The position numbers and the translations under genes were made by a program. A model generated the notes under the pieces. That model had not been told where the DNA came from. It was given only the letters and a program-made list of their open reading frames with translations, and did not search any database. DNA of 64,000 bases from Anticarsia gemmatalis (lineage: Eukaryota > Arthropoda > Insecta > Lepidoptera > Erebidae): NCBI RefSeq assembly GCF_050436995.1, contig NC_134745.1:2790001-2854000 (forward strand), written 5' to 3'. This document shows positions 23,501-36,029 of this stretch, one piece after another; the first letter of the stretch is position 1, and every line of letters starts with the position of its first letter.

Positions 23501-25220
23501 TTGACTATTTACTAATCTGTGCTTTTGGTGATTGTCATTCAATATGACAAACATAAAAAGTACGAAATAAAAAGGAAAACTATTTGCTTTTAGTCAAAGC
23601 CCTATAAACCTATAGTAACTAGCTCTAGTACGTCTCAATACACAAGCAGCTTACAACTAACCAGAGTCTATTAACATATCGCCACGTGGAGTTTGTGCTC
23701 AAGTTTAGCGCCGATGTTAATCGGTGGGCAAGACTTCGCACCGGCTAGATCAATCGTGGTCCAAACTTGATCTTCACTGTAATTACTTACTATGCGACAA
23801 ATAATCCGATTATCCCGATGTAAAATTACTCGTACTAAATTGTTAGTCGATTCATTATATTATACTTACGAGATATTGATTTAATTTGATGCAGCCAATT
23901 GTTTAATTTTAGATGAACTACTAGCTTATGGACTAGTTTCAGAATTAAAAATTTGTTTACTTACACATTGAAGTCGTATTTCAAAATGAAAGTCTGCCAC
24001 GAATAAATAGAATAAATTACCTGAAACAAAATAAAACAATAATGTAATGAATTTATTTTACAATCCAGCGATATATAAGTATTTTGTTTGCTCTTATGTG
24101 TATCTCACAGCTGAGCAAAAGCCCTTTTCTACTTAAGCATACTATCGGCACCAATCGGCGTCTAAAAAATATATGGTAAAAAATAAGACCCTACCACATG
24201 ACTCCCCAATTTGAATTCTTCACGATTAATTGATTCAAAACAATTTGCAAAATCTACAAGCCGGCGCAATGTATCAACAGTAATATAGCAATTCTATCTA
24301 TAGTTCTAATGTTCTTCTACTTCATTTGTTCAATAAACATTGTTGCTTAAACTCTCGATACAAATCAGTGGTTTACGATTGAGTAATCACTGTAATAGTT
24401 GAACGTGTATATTTACATTGTATTGATATTAGTCACTTCAATGTGGGAAGTGACGGAGGCGTAAGATGATGAGATTGGGTGAATAGATATTTAGAAATTG
24501 ATTATTAGTTTATAGGTTCTTGAAAGATATGTAGTATACTGACTTAAATCTGCTAAAAATACAACAAATTTTGAAAGAAAATTAGGCAGTAACGATCAAT
24601 GCGTTCTTTTTAAAGGTGTTCTTGTTTTAGTTTACACATTTGGTGGCACAGTCACTTACAATTGATACAAATGCTTAATAACAGCTTATTCTAATGTGTA
24701 AGTTCTGTATTATTGAAGTGTCTCAATGCGTATTACACACAAACGTTAAATTTTTTTCATCTTGACCCAACTAATGCCGAGCACATTATACTGATTTTAC
24801 AATATTAGGTACAAAAGTATTGTTCACAATTTAACTATACATTTCAATTGCATTCTCGTTAATTGTCAATATACTCATATAATTAAGAAGATTTCAATCG
24901 TAATATAATCCACCTCACACAGAATATCTCGCACCGAAATACTCCAAATCTATCGATTCAGCGGTACGCAAGCAAGGATATAACTCCACATAACTTACAT
25001 ATCCGCTAAGCTACTGAATAAGTTTCATGTTTGTCTTACGTTCTCGAAATATACCCGCCACTGTTACAGTTGCAGTTCGAATTCATTGTGAATAAAGTTT
25101 CCTATGCGAATTTCTAGGGATGAATCTGATGGATTAGTTTCACTTAATAGTTGGTTGTATGCTGTTGAAGTTGCATGTGTTAGAGAAAATATACTCTGAG
25201 CTATCTTTGAATATGTAACC
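20570..25220. other. No supported gene; mostly unrecognised AT-rich DNA
   Basis: The frames at 20610-20882, 21469-21687, 21759-21959 and 22869-23051 (60-90 codons) have no domain. A good isolated minus-strand donor (ATATTAG|GTAAGTCATAG) lies at 20970/20969, but no matching open exon was found upstream. The splice-like site at 24021 is listed separately. Confidence 0.4.
23959..24045 (-). other. Splice-like site R1: acceptor fused to donor, possible 56-nt exon
   Basis: On the minus strand TTTTATTTTGTTTCAG ends at 24021 and is followed at once by GTAATT. A consensus donor GTAAGT starts at 23964. This outlines either a 56-nt exon (24020-23965) or a recursive splice site, where AG|GT juxtaposition rebuilds a donor. 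Two of the three frames of the 56 nt are open. It shares the 13-mer TTTTGTTTCAGGT with sites at 46921 and 63040, with no wider flank similarity. Confidence 0.35.
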
Positions 25221-25221
25221 C

Positions 25222-25356
25222 ACAGTAACGTTATTCTCTATCACTATCGACTGTCGACAACCGGCTACCGAGATATTTTCTATGAAAATATGACCAGCGC
25301 CTTTAGCGGGTGGCATAGGAACTAATAGTTTCAGTATTTTTCAAATGTCAAATTCT
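25222..25356 (+). mobile_element. Palindromic MITE P1 (copy 4), right end lost
   Basis: ACAGTAACGTTATTCTCTAT, CACTATCGACTGTCGACAAC, CGGCTACCGAGATATTTTCT, ATGAAAATATGACCAGCGCC and TTTAGCGGGTGGCATAGGAA are canonical. The element decays after TTTTTCAAATGTCAAATTCT. Confidence 0.75.
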
Positions 25357-25747
25357 TAATCGCGATGATCAATCGATTCAAGAACGAAGTTACGATTAAA
25401 AATGATTAAATATAGAAAAAAATATTAAATTGTTTTAATTTTGAAATGTTAAAAGCTTGATACAAAGTCGATATAAAAATCTTGTTCTCGATTGTCAACA
25501 AGATAGTTCGTTGGCTCATGATCATTTCAAACTTAGCTGAAAATTGTAAACTGTTGTGTGACGTCACCAGTGACGCAATTTAAGACGGTAATTCTTAGAA
25601 ACTTTTTGTGGAAAGTACTTGAGAACAATAAATTACACGTACGTAATTGTTCTTGGTAAAATACTAAAAGGTCATAGGCATACATTATTCCTTAATTACA
25701 GCAATAACTTATAAAACCACCCACCAAAATAAAATTAATGAACTTTA

Positions 25748-25908
25748 CACACTAAGTCGCCGACCCGCCGATATATGTCGGCGACTCGATGTCAGCGGAT
25801 TTAATTCAAAGGCATTTTACAACTCACGGATATGATTTTATAAAATTAAATAGTCGCTGGCATTAAGCTGTCGGCATAAAATGTCGGCGAGTCGGCGACT
25901 TCAATGTG
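25748..25908. mobile_element. MITE with GC-rich inverted repeats, TA target
   Basis: A 161-bp element flanked by TA. Left end CACACTAAGTCGCCGACCCG; right end, reverse-complemented, CACATTGAAGTCGCCGACTC. Each inverted repeat is about 25 bp with a few mismatches. TGTCGGCGA words occur again just inside each end. The interior is AT-rich and noncoding. TA flanks and size fit a Tc1/mariner-type MITE; the family name is unknown to me. Confidence 0.75.
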
Positions 25909-26261
25909 TAGACTTCTTTAAAGGTATTATTAAGAAGTAATTACAGTCACGTAAGAGTAATATTTCTAAATGTCCTTGACTTTTAAGCTAATTAGTATTC
26001 AACTACTTACAGAGTTATTATTTCTAAGAATACCGAGTGCTTATTAAATTCAAGTGAACAAGAAAGCAACTGAATAAATAATTTTCAGTGGAATTATTAA
26101 ATTTCGAGTTGTAATTGTATGTTATTGTAAAGTTATCTTCTGTTTCATTTTATTTGTATGTAGACACTAACTATTCATTGCGGTGCTACTTGAGTAGATT
26201 TTGAGTACGGCAAAAAGATACGGATAAAAGGTAAATTTTGAGTTTGACTCCAAGACAGACT

Positions 26262-26372
26262 AGTGGAGCGATATACCACTATCGACTATCAACAACCGGC
26301 TTCATATCGAAATTTTGTATGGAAGACTGATCAGCGGTATTAGCGAGGCCCGCGGTAATTATTTTTTATATA
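26262..26372 (+). mobile_element. Palindromic MITE P1 (copy 5), left part only
   Basis: ACCACTATCGACTATCAACA, ACCGGCTTCATATCGAAATT, TTGTATGGAAGACTGATCAG and CGGTATTAGCGAGG align with the left half. The right arm is missing. Confidence 0.7.
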
Positions 26373-26379
26373 TTGCGTA

Positions 26380-28780
26380 CCTAGCTTAATTATTTTAAGC
26401 CTAAGAATAATTAATATTAATATAATAAGCAAATTGAAGCCAGTAATTTATTAGACGTTTATTAATGGAATACTTGATGAGGCTGTAACTGCTTCCCTCA
26501 ATATAGTAACCGTGTAGAAGAAATCAATTTTCAGGTCAAAAAATCTACCTTACATTTTAATCCTACATTCAATATTTTATTTTTTACAAGCGAAGGTTCT
26601 ACCTTAAGGGTGCGATGAAAGGTCTCCCAGTAATGATGTGCCTGGATCAAAAATATAATACAAAAGCCTGTTTCTTTGAGAACTAAGGACCTTTAAGACA
26701 TCAACATGGCTTTATTAAGTGAAAACATCGCGAATCTCAAGATATTTTTCCCTTTTGTTTTTATAGTTATGATGCTTCTCGTTTACGTAAGAAAATTCAT
26801 GTTTTGCGTTGGAATATTTCGTTTAAATTATGTTGTCAATGTGGACTACTTGACACGAAAATTATACGATAGTATCGGGTATTCAGAATCGCTCTCCGTG
26901 TTGCCAACGCATTGCCAACCGAATGAAGACGCAACCGCAATGCAATTCGTTGCAGATTTACATACTTGAAACTAAAACTACACCTTTTTTGTGCACAATT
27001 CAGTGGATAATATACTAATCTTTGCAACTTTTACACTAAGGTCTTAATATCTGTCCCATAATACGCGGTCATTCAAGAACTTTATCGTGTTCGAACACAA
27101 ATAGCTCAACTAACCCAACATCAAGTTCTTCAATACTCTCTTTATTCAAACAAGCCTGGAGGAAACGCAATACAAACACGTTCCGTAGAACGCAAGGAAA
27201 CAAACAGACAATATGAAGACGCAACTGATACTCATCTTGTATGAAGAAGATGAGAAGTTTATAGACTAGTAGATATCCATTTGAATACTGGCTTATCGCC
27301 CTGGTTTAAAATATTTTATTTATATGCTCTAGCCAGAATCTATTATGTTGTCGAATTATATGCAAATTCGTGTAGTCGTTTTTCCACATAAAATGTCCAA
27401 CAAAGCACTCTTCACATTTATGATATAGCATAAGTCAATTGAGTATGGATAATTGTGTATTCTTAAATAAAACTATAACTATTAACTTTTCACATTATCA
27501 TGTGGCTGCTTATCTTTACAACTACTTCTCAGACAAAACCAATATTTGATGGAATCCTCACATCAAAATTGTGGTCTAATATTTGATGTTCCTAATTTGC
27601 ACGTTTGTTAGCAAAGTTATATAAAAGCAATAAAAAACATTAGTGAGAGTCAAATAAAATGTTAAACTCAAAAACACGGTCGCTAAATCGAGCTCTTCTG
27701 ATCTTCAAATTAAATGGAGCATTTGATCCACGCAATAAAGATTTTATGGGCGGAAGAAAAAAATAGAGCAAGCAGCCTTGGGAAGTAAAGCGAAACCGCA
27801 GAATAAACGTATGGAACCTATCTTCTTTACGAGTATTGCGTGTATCGGTGACTGTTGTTTTATAGGCTTAGCTGGGAATAAATCAATTGGAATCGTGTTG
27901 GATGGGCTGTGATGAATTTTGGCATAGGAGTTGATTTTTTGTTGGTATGGTGTGTTTTGGAGAAAGAGGGCCTTTTGTTATGTGTTACGTTGTCTTATGC
28001 GAAGAGTGTTGTAATCATTTTGTTTTTTTTTGCACTAGCAAATAATTGTTAAACGGTAAGTGGTACAGTCAATAAACGTCAAATAAATTGACGATATGAA
28101 ATACTTGTTAAAAGTTTATGAAATAAAACGTATTTGACTTTGACTTGACTTTGAATGTGTTAGAAAAATGTCAGTTACTAGTAAGAAAATTATTACTGGC
28201 AAATATTCTGTGATTCCATGAATTAACTTCAGGATAACGCCTTTATTCCAAGAAAATATCAGTTACCCAATCACGAAATATACACGAATAACCGAACGTT
28301 CCGTAACCGTGTCTAAATTTAAACCGACACCCACCTACAAACTCGACATCCTAGAACACCAAAGGTAAAGCCAATCAAATAACACTAACAAAGTAAATGA
28401 ACATTTGCCCACATTCTCACGAAGGTAAATTAATCACAAATTGGAAGGGTGTATTACCCAACAGCCCCTAACAGCGTGGAACAACGTAACACGAAAAACC
28501 CAAATATAATGTAACTAAATCTATGAATGTTGTTTTAGGTTTTTGGAGAGGAAAACCCAAGGTTTTCGATACCTATGAAAATTTAATTTTGAAGGTATCA
28601 AGTTTTAAAATAAACATTTAAACGATCGATGTGTTGAATGTAATAATAAAGATTGACTTTTCATGGGAAATGGTTTTTTTTTATTGTATTATTGTTGCAC
28701 AAAGGTCATGTATATTTAAAGTCGAATAATCTTTTGGGTAATTTCAAAGGTCAAAAAGAAAAGGTTAAGTGATAATCGCA
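26380..28780. other. No supported gene; one weak small frame
   Basis: The frame at 26706-26969 (plus, 87 codons) has a good start context (CAACATGG) and a hydrophobic segment at about residues 14-26, but no homologue that I recognise; its length is within chance. A trailing TTGACTTTGACTTGACTTTG stretch at 28133-28152 is listed separately. Confidence 0.35.
28119..28155 (+). mobile_element. Probable LINE 3' terminus (TTTGAC repeat)
   Basis: GAAATAAAACGTATTTGACT followed by TTGACTTGACTTTGA. Several insect jockey-like LINEs end with an AATAAA-like signal and short TTTGAC repeats. No coding part is visible upstream. Confidence 0.35.
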
Positions 28781-28797
28781 CTCAGTTGATTTATTAA

Positions 28798-28857
28798 ATG
28801 AAGCGGAGTATCATCGATTCTAATTTAGGATTCGATCTTGTCGGCTACAATACTGAG
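28798..28857 (+). other. Candidate small coding exon ending at a consensus donor
   Basis: ATG at 28798, directly preceded by an in-frame TAA, opens 20 codons (MKRSIIDSNLGFDLVGYNTE) and ends at ACTGAG|GTAAGTTGCC, a near-perfect splice donor in phase 0. The frame also runs unspliced to 28983. No family is recognised and no partner exon was found, so this is only a candidate first exon. MITE P2 starts 113 bp downstream. Confidence 0.25.
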
Positions 28858-28969
28858 GTAAGTTGCCCTTGGCGCGTCCTGTCAATAGCGCGGTACCACA
28901 CTGTCACTACGCGTCCATGCTTAGGTCATAGAAAGGTCACGGTTCAGACAACACTGGTAGCGTCCTATA

Positions 28970-29180
28970 ACCCTACACTATAATAGAGAGCATTGTATGC
29001 AAGGTTTACTGCTGACGGAGGTATACAAAATTCACAATTTTGAACATCAGTGACCCGCATTCTTACGCAGCTGATGATAGCCTGTTTAATAATATTAGTT
29101 TATTTTAGAAATACGCAGATATATTTAGCATAATCTGAGTAGATCTTGCCTGGACATGGCTTTCCACTAAGTTATCGGAC
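28970..29180. mobile_element. TA-flanked MITE family P2 (copy 1), 211 bp
   Basis: The right end CACTAAGTTATCGGAC is followed by TA. The left end, ACCCTACACTATAATAGAGA, is diverged but aligns with the P2 consensus GTCCRACAACTTAGTAGAGA and is preceded by TA. The interior (CAGTGACCCGCATTCTTACG, CAGCTGATGATAGCCTGTTT, AAATACGCAGATATATTTAG) matches copy 54989-55201 throughout. Confidence 0.75.
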
Positions 29181-29199
29181 TATATTATGTATTCTAAGG

Positions 29200-31100
29200 T
29201 GAAAGTCAACCTTCAGGCGTCATTGATGACCTTGAGAACCAATATAAGCAAATAAATCGAATCGTACGGACGAATCGATAATGTTCGAATAAGTATTCCC
29301 AAACCAATGACAACATCACTAAATTCTATTTTAACTTTACGACAGCAAAGTTTACAGTGTAAAGTCGATCTATCTGTTTGCATTTTTCTTTGTATTCCCA
29401 CAATAAAACGTAACGAAAGCGCATGAACGAAGCGCAAATATACGACGGACGTAAACTAAGAAACGTTCAAGATTTCACCGTAGGGCTGTCGAGAGATTTT
29501 TGCAGTTTTACTCATGCTGCACAATGGCTATGCAAATCGTCTTGGCTTACAACTGGATGGATTCTGACCACGCTAAATCCTTTGCGTATGTGTACTTTGA
29601 ATACATTTTTTGAACATGGTTTTTTCTTTGAAGTTAACCTTTACTAATACACCTATAAGATAGAGAGAGAGAGTTAGTTGTGGACACTGCTGGACTTAAA
29701 TTATAGATTTATAAATAGTGCTTCACGTTTTATATCGAAAAACAATATTATCACAATCAAAAACCAAATTTAAAAGCTTTGAATTTCTTCACACAAAAAG
29801 AATATTAAAGCACAAAAAATTACGTAACCAAACCACATCTTCACCAGCCCTAAAGCTGTAAACATCTTTATAGCGGCCATACAAAGACGCAACGTAAATA
29901 AAATATAAAAAAACGCGTATCTTCTTCACAAAATACGCTGTGACGAGCGTATAACTAAGGATCAGGTGTGGCCGACCGCGATGCATGATTAATGCCACAT
30001 GTGCACGCTTTTAACACATACCCGGCCCGGAATATATTAATTAATCTTATCTGCAAGTTTGATACAAAGCTTTGGATACGTTGAACTTGGGTTTATTAAT
30101 GAAAGAAGGATATTTCTGCGTTTTGATGTACGGTTAATGGTATTAAGGTCGTGTGTTTGATGTGTTGGCTAGACTTTGCAGATGATCCAATTAAATTTTA
30201 TTTCATATCTATTGTTAATATTCTCTTATGTGAGTAGGAATAACCTTAAAAAAAAAAGATAATGATTACCATAATAATATGCTCTTAGTAATCTGTAAGT
30301 CAAACTGCTATTAATGGGTGTGTTAAGGCTTTTCATTTGACGGGTATACTAGTAAGTAATGATTATGTCTAAAACGACTGGACTTTTTTGTTTATAAAAT
30401 GGTGTTTTGGTAGCTGAAAAATCTGGTGTTCTTTTTCACAATTTCTATATTGTATTTAGTACAAACAATTTTTCCATAAAATATCTTGATTTACCAAACG
30501 TAAGGTCAAACACTCAAATAATACACGAACATAACAGCCGCATAAATTCTCTAAAATAAAAGCCTTACACCCTAGCTGACAAGTCAACACGCATGAAAAA
30601 TATCCGCCCCTAATCCTCCTAAGGGTGGGAAACAGAAAAGGCTTTTAGGTACAATGACGTCACTAATACGCATAGTTTAAACCCTTTTTTTGAAGGTCAA
30701 GGTCGGATTTACACTTGACCTTTGAAGGGCAAATTGAAGTAGTTATTTTTTTTGTTAAAAAATGAAAATTTCTATAAAACTATATAAGAATACTTTTGTT
30801 TGGCGAAAAGGTATATTGTGTATTTATTCCACGTTTATAATATTGTTACTAGGGCAGATTTCTAGCCAATTAATTTTGGTTTTAAGCAATTTAAAATAAC
30901 ATGGCAGCGTCTAATATGACTTACAATTCTTTTGAGCGATCATTTGACTTATATGTTGTTTGACTAAAATGGGGATCAATATCATGTGGAAGAGAAAATG
31001 AAAGTAAAGTAGTTATGATTGTACTTAATGTTTGATGTGATTTGAAATAATTCCATTACTACTTAAACAGTTCTATGCAGCATAAAAACACATAAATATC
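29200..31100. other. No supported feature
   Basis: Frames at 29213-29437, 29423-29647 and 29789-29998 are 69-74 codons without domains. Includes (GA)n at 29665-29674 and TGACGTCA at 30655-30662. Confidence 0.45.
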
Positions 31101-31407
31101 TTAAAAATCAATACATCTCGTATTCATTGTTTGTAGTGATTACAATACATCGAGACATAGGTAACGAAATCCTTAGAGGCGGCACCAATAATCCGACAGT
31201 GAATGGAAGGAAGCCATTTGCACCGTTAAAAGCGAGGCATTTCCCTCGGGTTTGTTTGATATCGGATCAAGGTGGTGGTGACCATGTGTTTGGGTGTTCA
31301 CGTATAAAATTACAAGGGTATTAGAGTTCATACGAACCATTGCATCACCTGTGGATAAATATTGATTTTCTTAACGAATGGAATTATGACAGAATTTGGC
31401 ACATGTT

Positions 31408-31606
31408 CTTCTTCTTCTTCTTAGCGTGTCGATGGCAATCAAATTATAGTATATTACTAAAACATAAAATAGTTTGTGACACTTTCTGTCTTGCTATACA
31501 CTGCCAGCCCAGTATTCAGCTACGTGTACAGCTCATAAGGTCCTGGTATGAGCAAGAGTCAGGGCACTCTGGGCATGTCAACATGTGGCTCATGTTTTAG
31601 TTTGCC
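31408..31606 (-). mobile_element. Possible retroelement fragment with (GAA)n tail
   Basis: On the minus strand a segment ends in (AAGAAG)n, the tail type of SINEs and some LINEs here (compare 57000-57010). Blocks such as GAGTCAGGGCACTCTGGGCA and TATACACTGCCAGCCCAGTA (plus strand) look like a dispersed lepidopteran repeat that I recall but cannot name. The 86-codon frame across it is incidental. Confidence 0.35.
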
Positions 31607-31609
31607 GTC

Positions 31610-34600
31610 ACTTAGGCTACCGAACTGTTTTTCGATTCATAACGCAATCTTAGTACTAAGACTCAGTTATACTACTATTCTCAATGTTCTATGGTAATTT
31701 TCAGAGATAGGCGTATGTTTTGCAAGATATGGACTCACTTAAGCTTTACTTGTTTGGTTACTAAGCAATTTAGTTAGTTTAAAGTCTTATTCAGTAAATT
31801 TTTTGGGGTGTAAATCTTCTACTGATGGTTCTAAAATAGAATTTTTATACTCATGCCTCGAGTTATAATGTGGAAAAGGTTTAGTTTTTACGCTTACTCG
31901 CTTAATAAAAGTGTACATATATTGATAATATCTAATACCACGCAAAGTTCTTCAGACGAAATGTCCATCTACAAAAAACACTAGTACTTACAATATAAAG
32001 AAACATAATGAACAAGGTACAATTTCAAATTAAAGAATGATTCGTTAATGAAGAATTTTCACTTAATTAAGTTGCCAACTTGGAGTTCACAAACGAGACA
32101 CGTTCGTGTTCCGAACTTACTTCAACTTAAATTCAATTAGTATACGGCGGTAGCAATATCTTATAAAAATAAGTCTTAAAGTCATAAAAGCAAAAATCAT
32201 CGTATTATTTAACTGAAACAAGGGGGCTATTGTGTATCCCAGTTGACAACTATTTGGGTAATATTAGGGTGATTAGTACGTTACTTCTAAACAGCATGTA
32301 CTGAGTGGCTATGAAATTGTCGTTCACTATGTATCAATTGAGATACACATTAAGCATGCAGGTGGAAAAATCAAACCACATGTTTATTCTTTTTAATCTT
32401 AGTTAGTGCTTGAAAGGCGAAAAAAAAAGCTGTTTAATATTCTTAGAAGTCTTTCTGAGTCCGTATTGATAGACTAGTATTAATTTGGAAGCACCGTTTT
32501 AAGATCCGTACGGACCTTAGATTAAGGATTCAGTCTATGACTGTGCCCGTAATTTGATATCATAATAGTAACTATATACGTTCTCTGCAATATAAGCTTC
32601 CAAAAGGTCATATTTTAACAAAATCAGTACAGCAATTCAGTCGTGACAGGGTAACAAACAGACGAAATTATCTTTTTTGTTATATTAGTATGGAAATATT
32701 TACCTACTAAAGGGTTTTTGTAAGGCAACCCTCTGACTGGCACATGTCATCTGTTCTAGTAACGCTAAACAATAAGAAAAAACATCACCTTTCTTCTCAG
32801 TTGGGTAAAAATAAGGGAGAAATGACAGTGATGTGGGTAAAACATGTTTAAATGCTCGACGAATGTCCAAAATCCTTTACCCATGAGTGACAGATGTCAT
32901 TTGATTCATTGATCTTTTGCCGCTAATAAAATGAAAAAGGCTGAAAGAGAGGCAATTGAAACTAAAAATTATGAAAAGGTTGTACGCAAGGACGAATTGA
33001 ACTCATGAATATCAAACTTCGGAAGACTATTAATATGTTTTTGAGAAAAACAAGACTTTCATCTTTTAAATGATAATTTGTCATTAAAAATTTGCAGACT
33101 CGGGCAATTTGCTTACAACGATGTAGGTAATTTTCGATTTCCGAAATATCAAGCAATACAAGACAAAATACATGTAAATACAAAAAGTCCAACGCGAGAG
33201 TTGAAAAACATGAGATTAATACTACAAGTACATTCATTAAAAATATTTCCAGACTACATGACAGGATAATAAAAAGAAAAACATATGAACATATGTGAAA
33301 ATTTCTACGTTATAATAAATAATCATGAAAGGTTGGATATTAAATAAAGAATTATGAAAAATAATGCTGTAGCGACATCGGTTTTGTAAATGTATTCATG
33401 AACAGGGACGTCCCATAGACCACCATGAAGAATGGCCCTGACGAAATATTGTTCAAAGCACCAACCCTGTAAACACCTCGTTTAACACATTTTTTATGAG
33501 AAAATATATTCCATGACGTCCTGTTTTTGTTAATAAATATTAAACAGCAAATTAACGCGGACTTTTTTAACAAGTTCTTTTTTATCTTTATAGAGGAATG
33601 TATCTTCACTTTACTTGTATGTATTTCAGGTTTATTTACTGTTACGATACGACTCGACTGCCATCTATCGGATACAATACGAAACTTTCTGTTTCGACCG
33701 ATTTTCGTACCCTGAGATTATAATTGGCTTTAATCTTAACAACTATTTGTTCCCTTTAACAACTAAACTAAAATTTAATCCTGCATTCAAACAAAGGTGT
33801 AACAAAAAAGAATATCCAAAAAAACTAACCAAACCTGTACGTGTACCCACTACAACAAATTGCTGCACCCTAACGTTAAAAAAGGAACACTTATATTGTC
33901 TAATACATTGCTTCCTCTGTACCGAGCTAAATAACAAACGTCGGAAGCCAACTGTCCATGAATCTCCATAAAAGTGATTGCCACAAGAGTCCCGCTGCAA
34001 TACTGCACCTACATCTTCGTATGCACAACATTTTATATTTACAAGAAGATGGCGAGCGGAATAACTTTTCCTATTTTCTTTGCCACCCATTGTTTATAGT
34101 TTAACGCGGGATTTAGGATTACATTTTGAAGTGAAATATTTTGTTGTTGAACTTAACGGATGGTGAACAATGTTTATATAGAAGAGTATATGTTTTTGTA
34201 AATCACCGATTGAGATGCGATAAAATATTGAAACACAAAAACACATAAGGTTTACGATGGTGTTAATGAGTGATAAGATTGTAAGATCAGTTTTTTTGTC
34301 TTGGTTTTTAATTAAAAGAATAAGAATAAACTTTATTTTCAGATTTTCTTGCATTTACAATATTCATTATTCATACAAAGGAAAGAGTTCCAGTTTTGTG
34401 GGAATTTCATGAAAATTTGATCAATTATACCGTAGTCTGAAAATTTCGAAAATACACGTTTTTTCTAGTTTTCTGCGTAACACAGTACTACCAACTCTGT
34501 TGATCTACCAATCACAAGTTTCTACCATAAAACCGTAATAAATACCTAAAATACCCACAATTTTAAGGAGAATTTTCCCAACACTTGAGCTGTCAACGAT

Positions 34601-35850
34601 CGAGTGCTATAAATTACGTCAAAGACCTTTGACCAGCCCACGATGCTTCACAAACAAGACGTGTTCAATTTAATTGATACACACAGCGTGGGCTGCCCTA
34701 CCAACTACTAACCAACTATTGCACCAACTGTGCCTATTACTAAATGGATTAGGAATTTGTATAATCAATAGATAGGCACTTGATTTATACTCAAAAAAAA
34801 AGTAATGCGAGGACAAATGTGATAAAAAAATATTTACGTAAATGTGGTTGGGATTTCGACCCGATTATGAGGCTCAAAGTAGCTAATAGGTAACTGTTAT
34901 CAGGCTTTAAGTATCTGCGTCTATATCATGGCTATATTTGACATAAACAGGCAGAAGAGACCTCAATAAGTCCTCAACAAGTAGCATTTCCCCTATAAAA
35001 TAAAACGACACAAACCTTTTACAAGCGAACGACGACCAGATGAGATGAAGACTTTTATTTTCTCCACGACCACACGATAAAGACGTTACATCAAAACTGA
35101 ACTGATTTTCCAACAATTTCCAAGGGTGAAGGAAAATAATGTAAACTGTACATTACCGTGTTCATAGGAAGTTCACATATCCGTTTCCGTTCAAACAGTT
35201 CCATTTACAGCTTCTTCAATATATTGTCATTTTCGTAGTAAGTTTTATCGTAAAGTTGTCTTTTAGTCCGTATATATGAGTCTGTAACGGCACAAGTTCG
35301 TGAGAGACTTGAATAAATCGATGGCAAATACGAATATCTAGAATCTGTTCTTGAACTGTGACATTTGAAATTCAGAAAGGATCTTTTGTCTGAGAAATAG
35401 GCTATATTTCAGGTTAGAGAAATACTGACTTAATAGATTGTAGCACTTGATCAATGTGGTTGAGAATATCGTAGTGCTTTCGTAACTGTTTCAAGATCTA
35501 AAGACTGTAATAGAATAGAAGCTTTGTCAATTATTGTGTTAAACTTTTCATTAGTTATAGAGCAACATGTTGTACTTAAGAAATATTTTGGTGCGACATC
35601 GTTGTTAATTGATTCGCAAAGGCTTCAATAATAATTTTGATAGATCATAAATTTAGCAGTTTTGTCTTGTATTGAATAAATAAATGTGTAATGTCTAGTG
35701 CAAGAAAAAACTAAATAAGATGTGGCTATCTATCTCAACACAGGTAATATTATTGGAATAATCGAAATACGAATATAAACATTTATTAGTATTCCAAGAA
35801 AAGATAAACACGAGTAATTGGATTTAGGATTATTCTAAAAGTACTGCTGT
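31610..35850. other. No supported gene
   Basis: The longest frames (33615-33971 plus, 118 codons; 33743-34090 minus, 115 codons) overlap antisense, are rich in AT-type residues and lack domains; about one frame of this length is expected by chance in AT-rich DNA of this size. A SINE-like minus-strand fragment may lie at 34845-34905 (TGGGATTTCGACCCG), but it is too weak to call. Confidence 0.45.
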
Positions 35851-35852
35851 AT

Positions 35853-36025
35853 CAGTACCTCAATTCTCTATCACTATCGACGACAACCGGCTAGCTATCA
35901 AGAATTTTTTTATATAAAATTCTGATAAGCGCCTGTAACTGATGTCGTAAGAACTATTTTGGTCGTAAGTACATTGTCAAAATTTCGATACTCGACAGTA
36001 CCGACTGTAGAAAATTGCGCTACAG
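35853..36025 (+). mobile_element. Palindromic MITE P1 (copy 6), full length
   Basis: From CAGTACCTCAATTCTCTATC through GACGACAACCGGCTAGCTAT, TTCTGATAAGCGCCTGTAAC, GTCGTAAGAACTATTTTGG and TTTCGATACTCGACAGTACC to GAAAATTGCGCTACAG. Both ends and the centre are present. Confidence 0.8.
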
Positions 36026-36029
36026 AAAA

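Noticed and set aside
26706..26969. 87-codon frame with good start context and hydrophobic segment
   Set aside because: No recognised family, no splice or polyadenylation context, and chance length; noted only as a weak small-ORF possibility.
32735..32905. Possible inverted-repeat element around TGTCATCTGTT / GACAGATGTCAT
   Set aside because: The arms match over about 10 bp only, and no target duplication is visible.
33615..34090. Two overlapping antisense frames of 118 and 115 codons
   Set aside because: The lengths are within chance for AT-rich DNA (about one expected per window of this size), there are no domains, and composition is dominated by Asn, Lys, Leu and Tyr.
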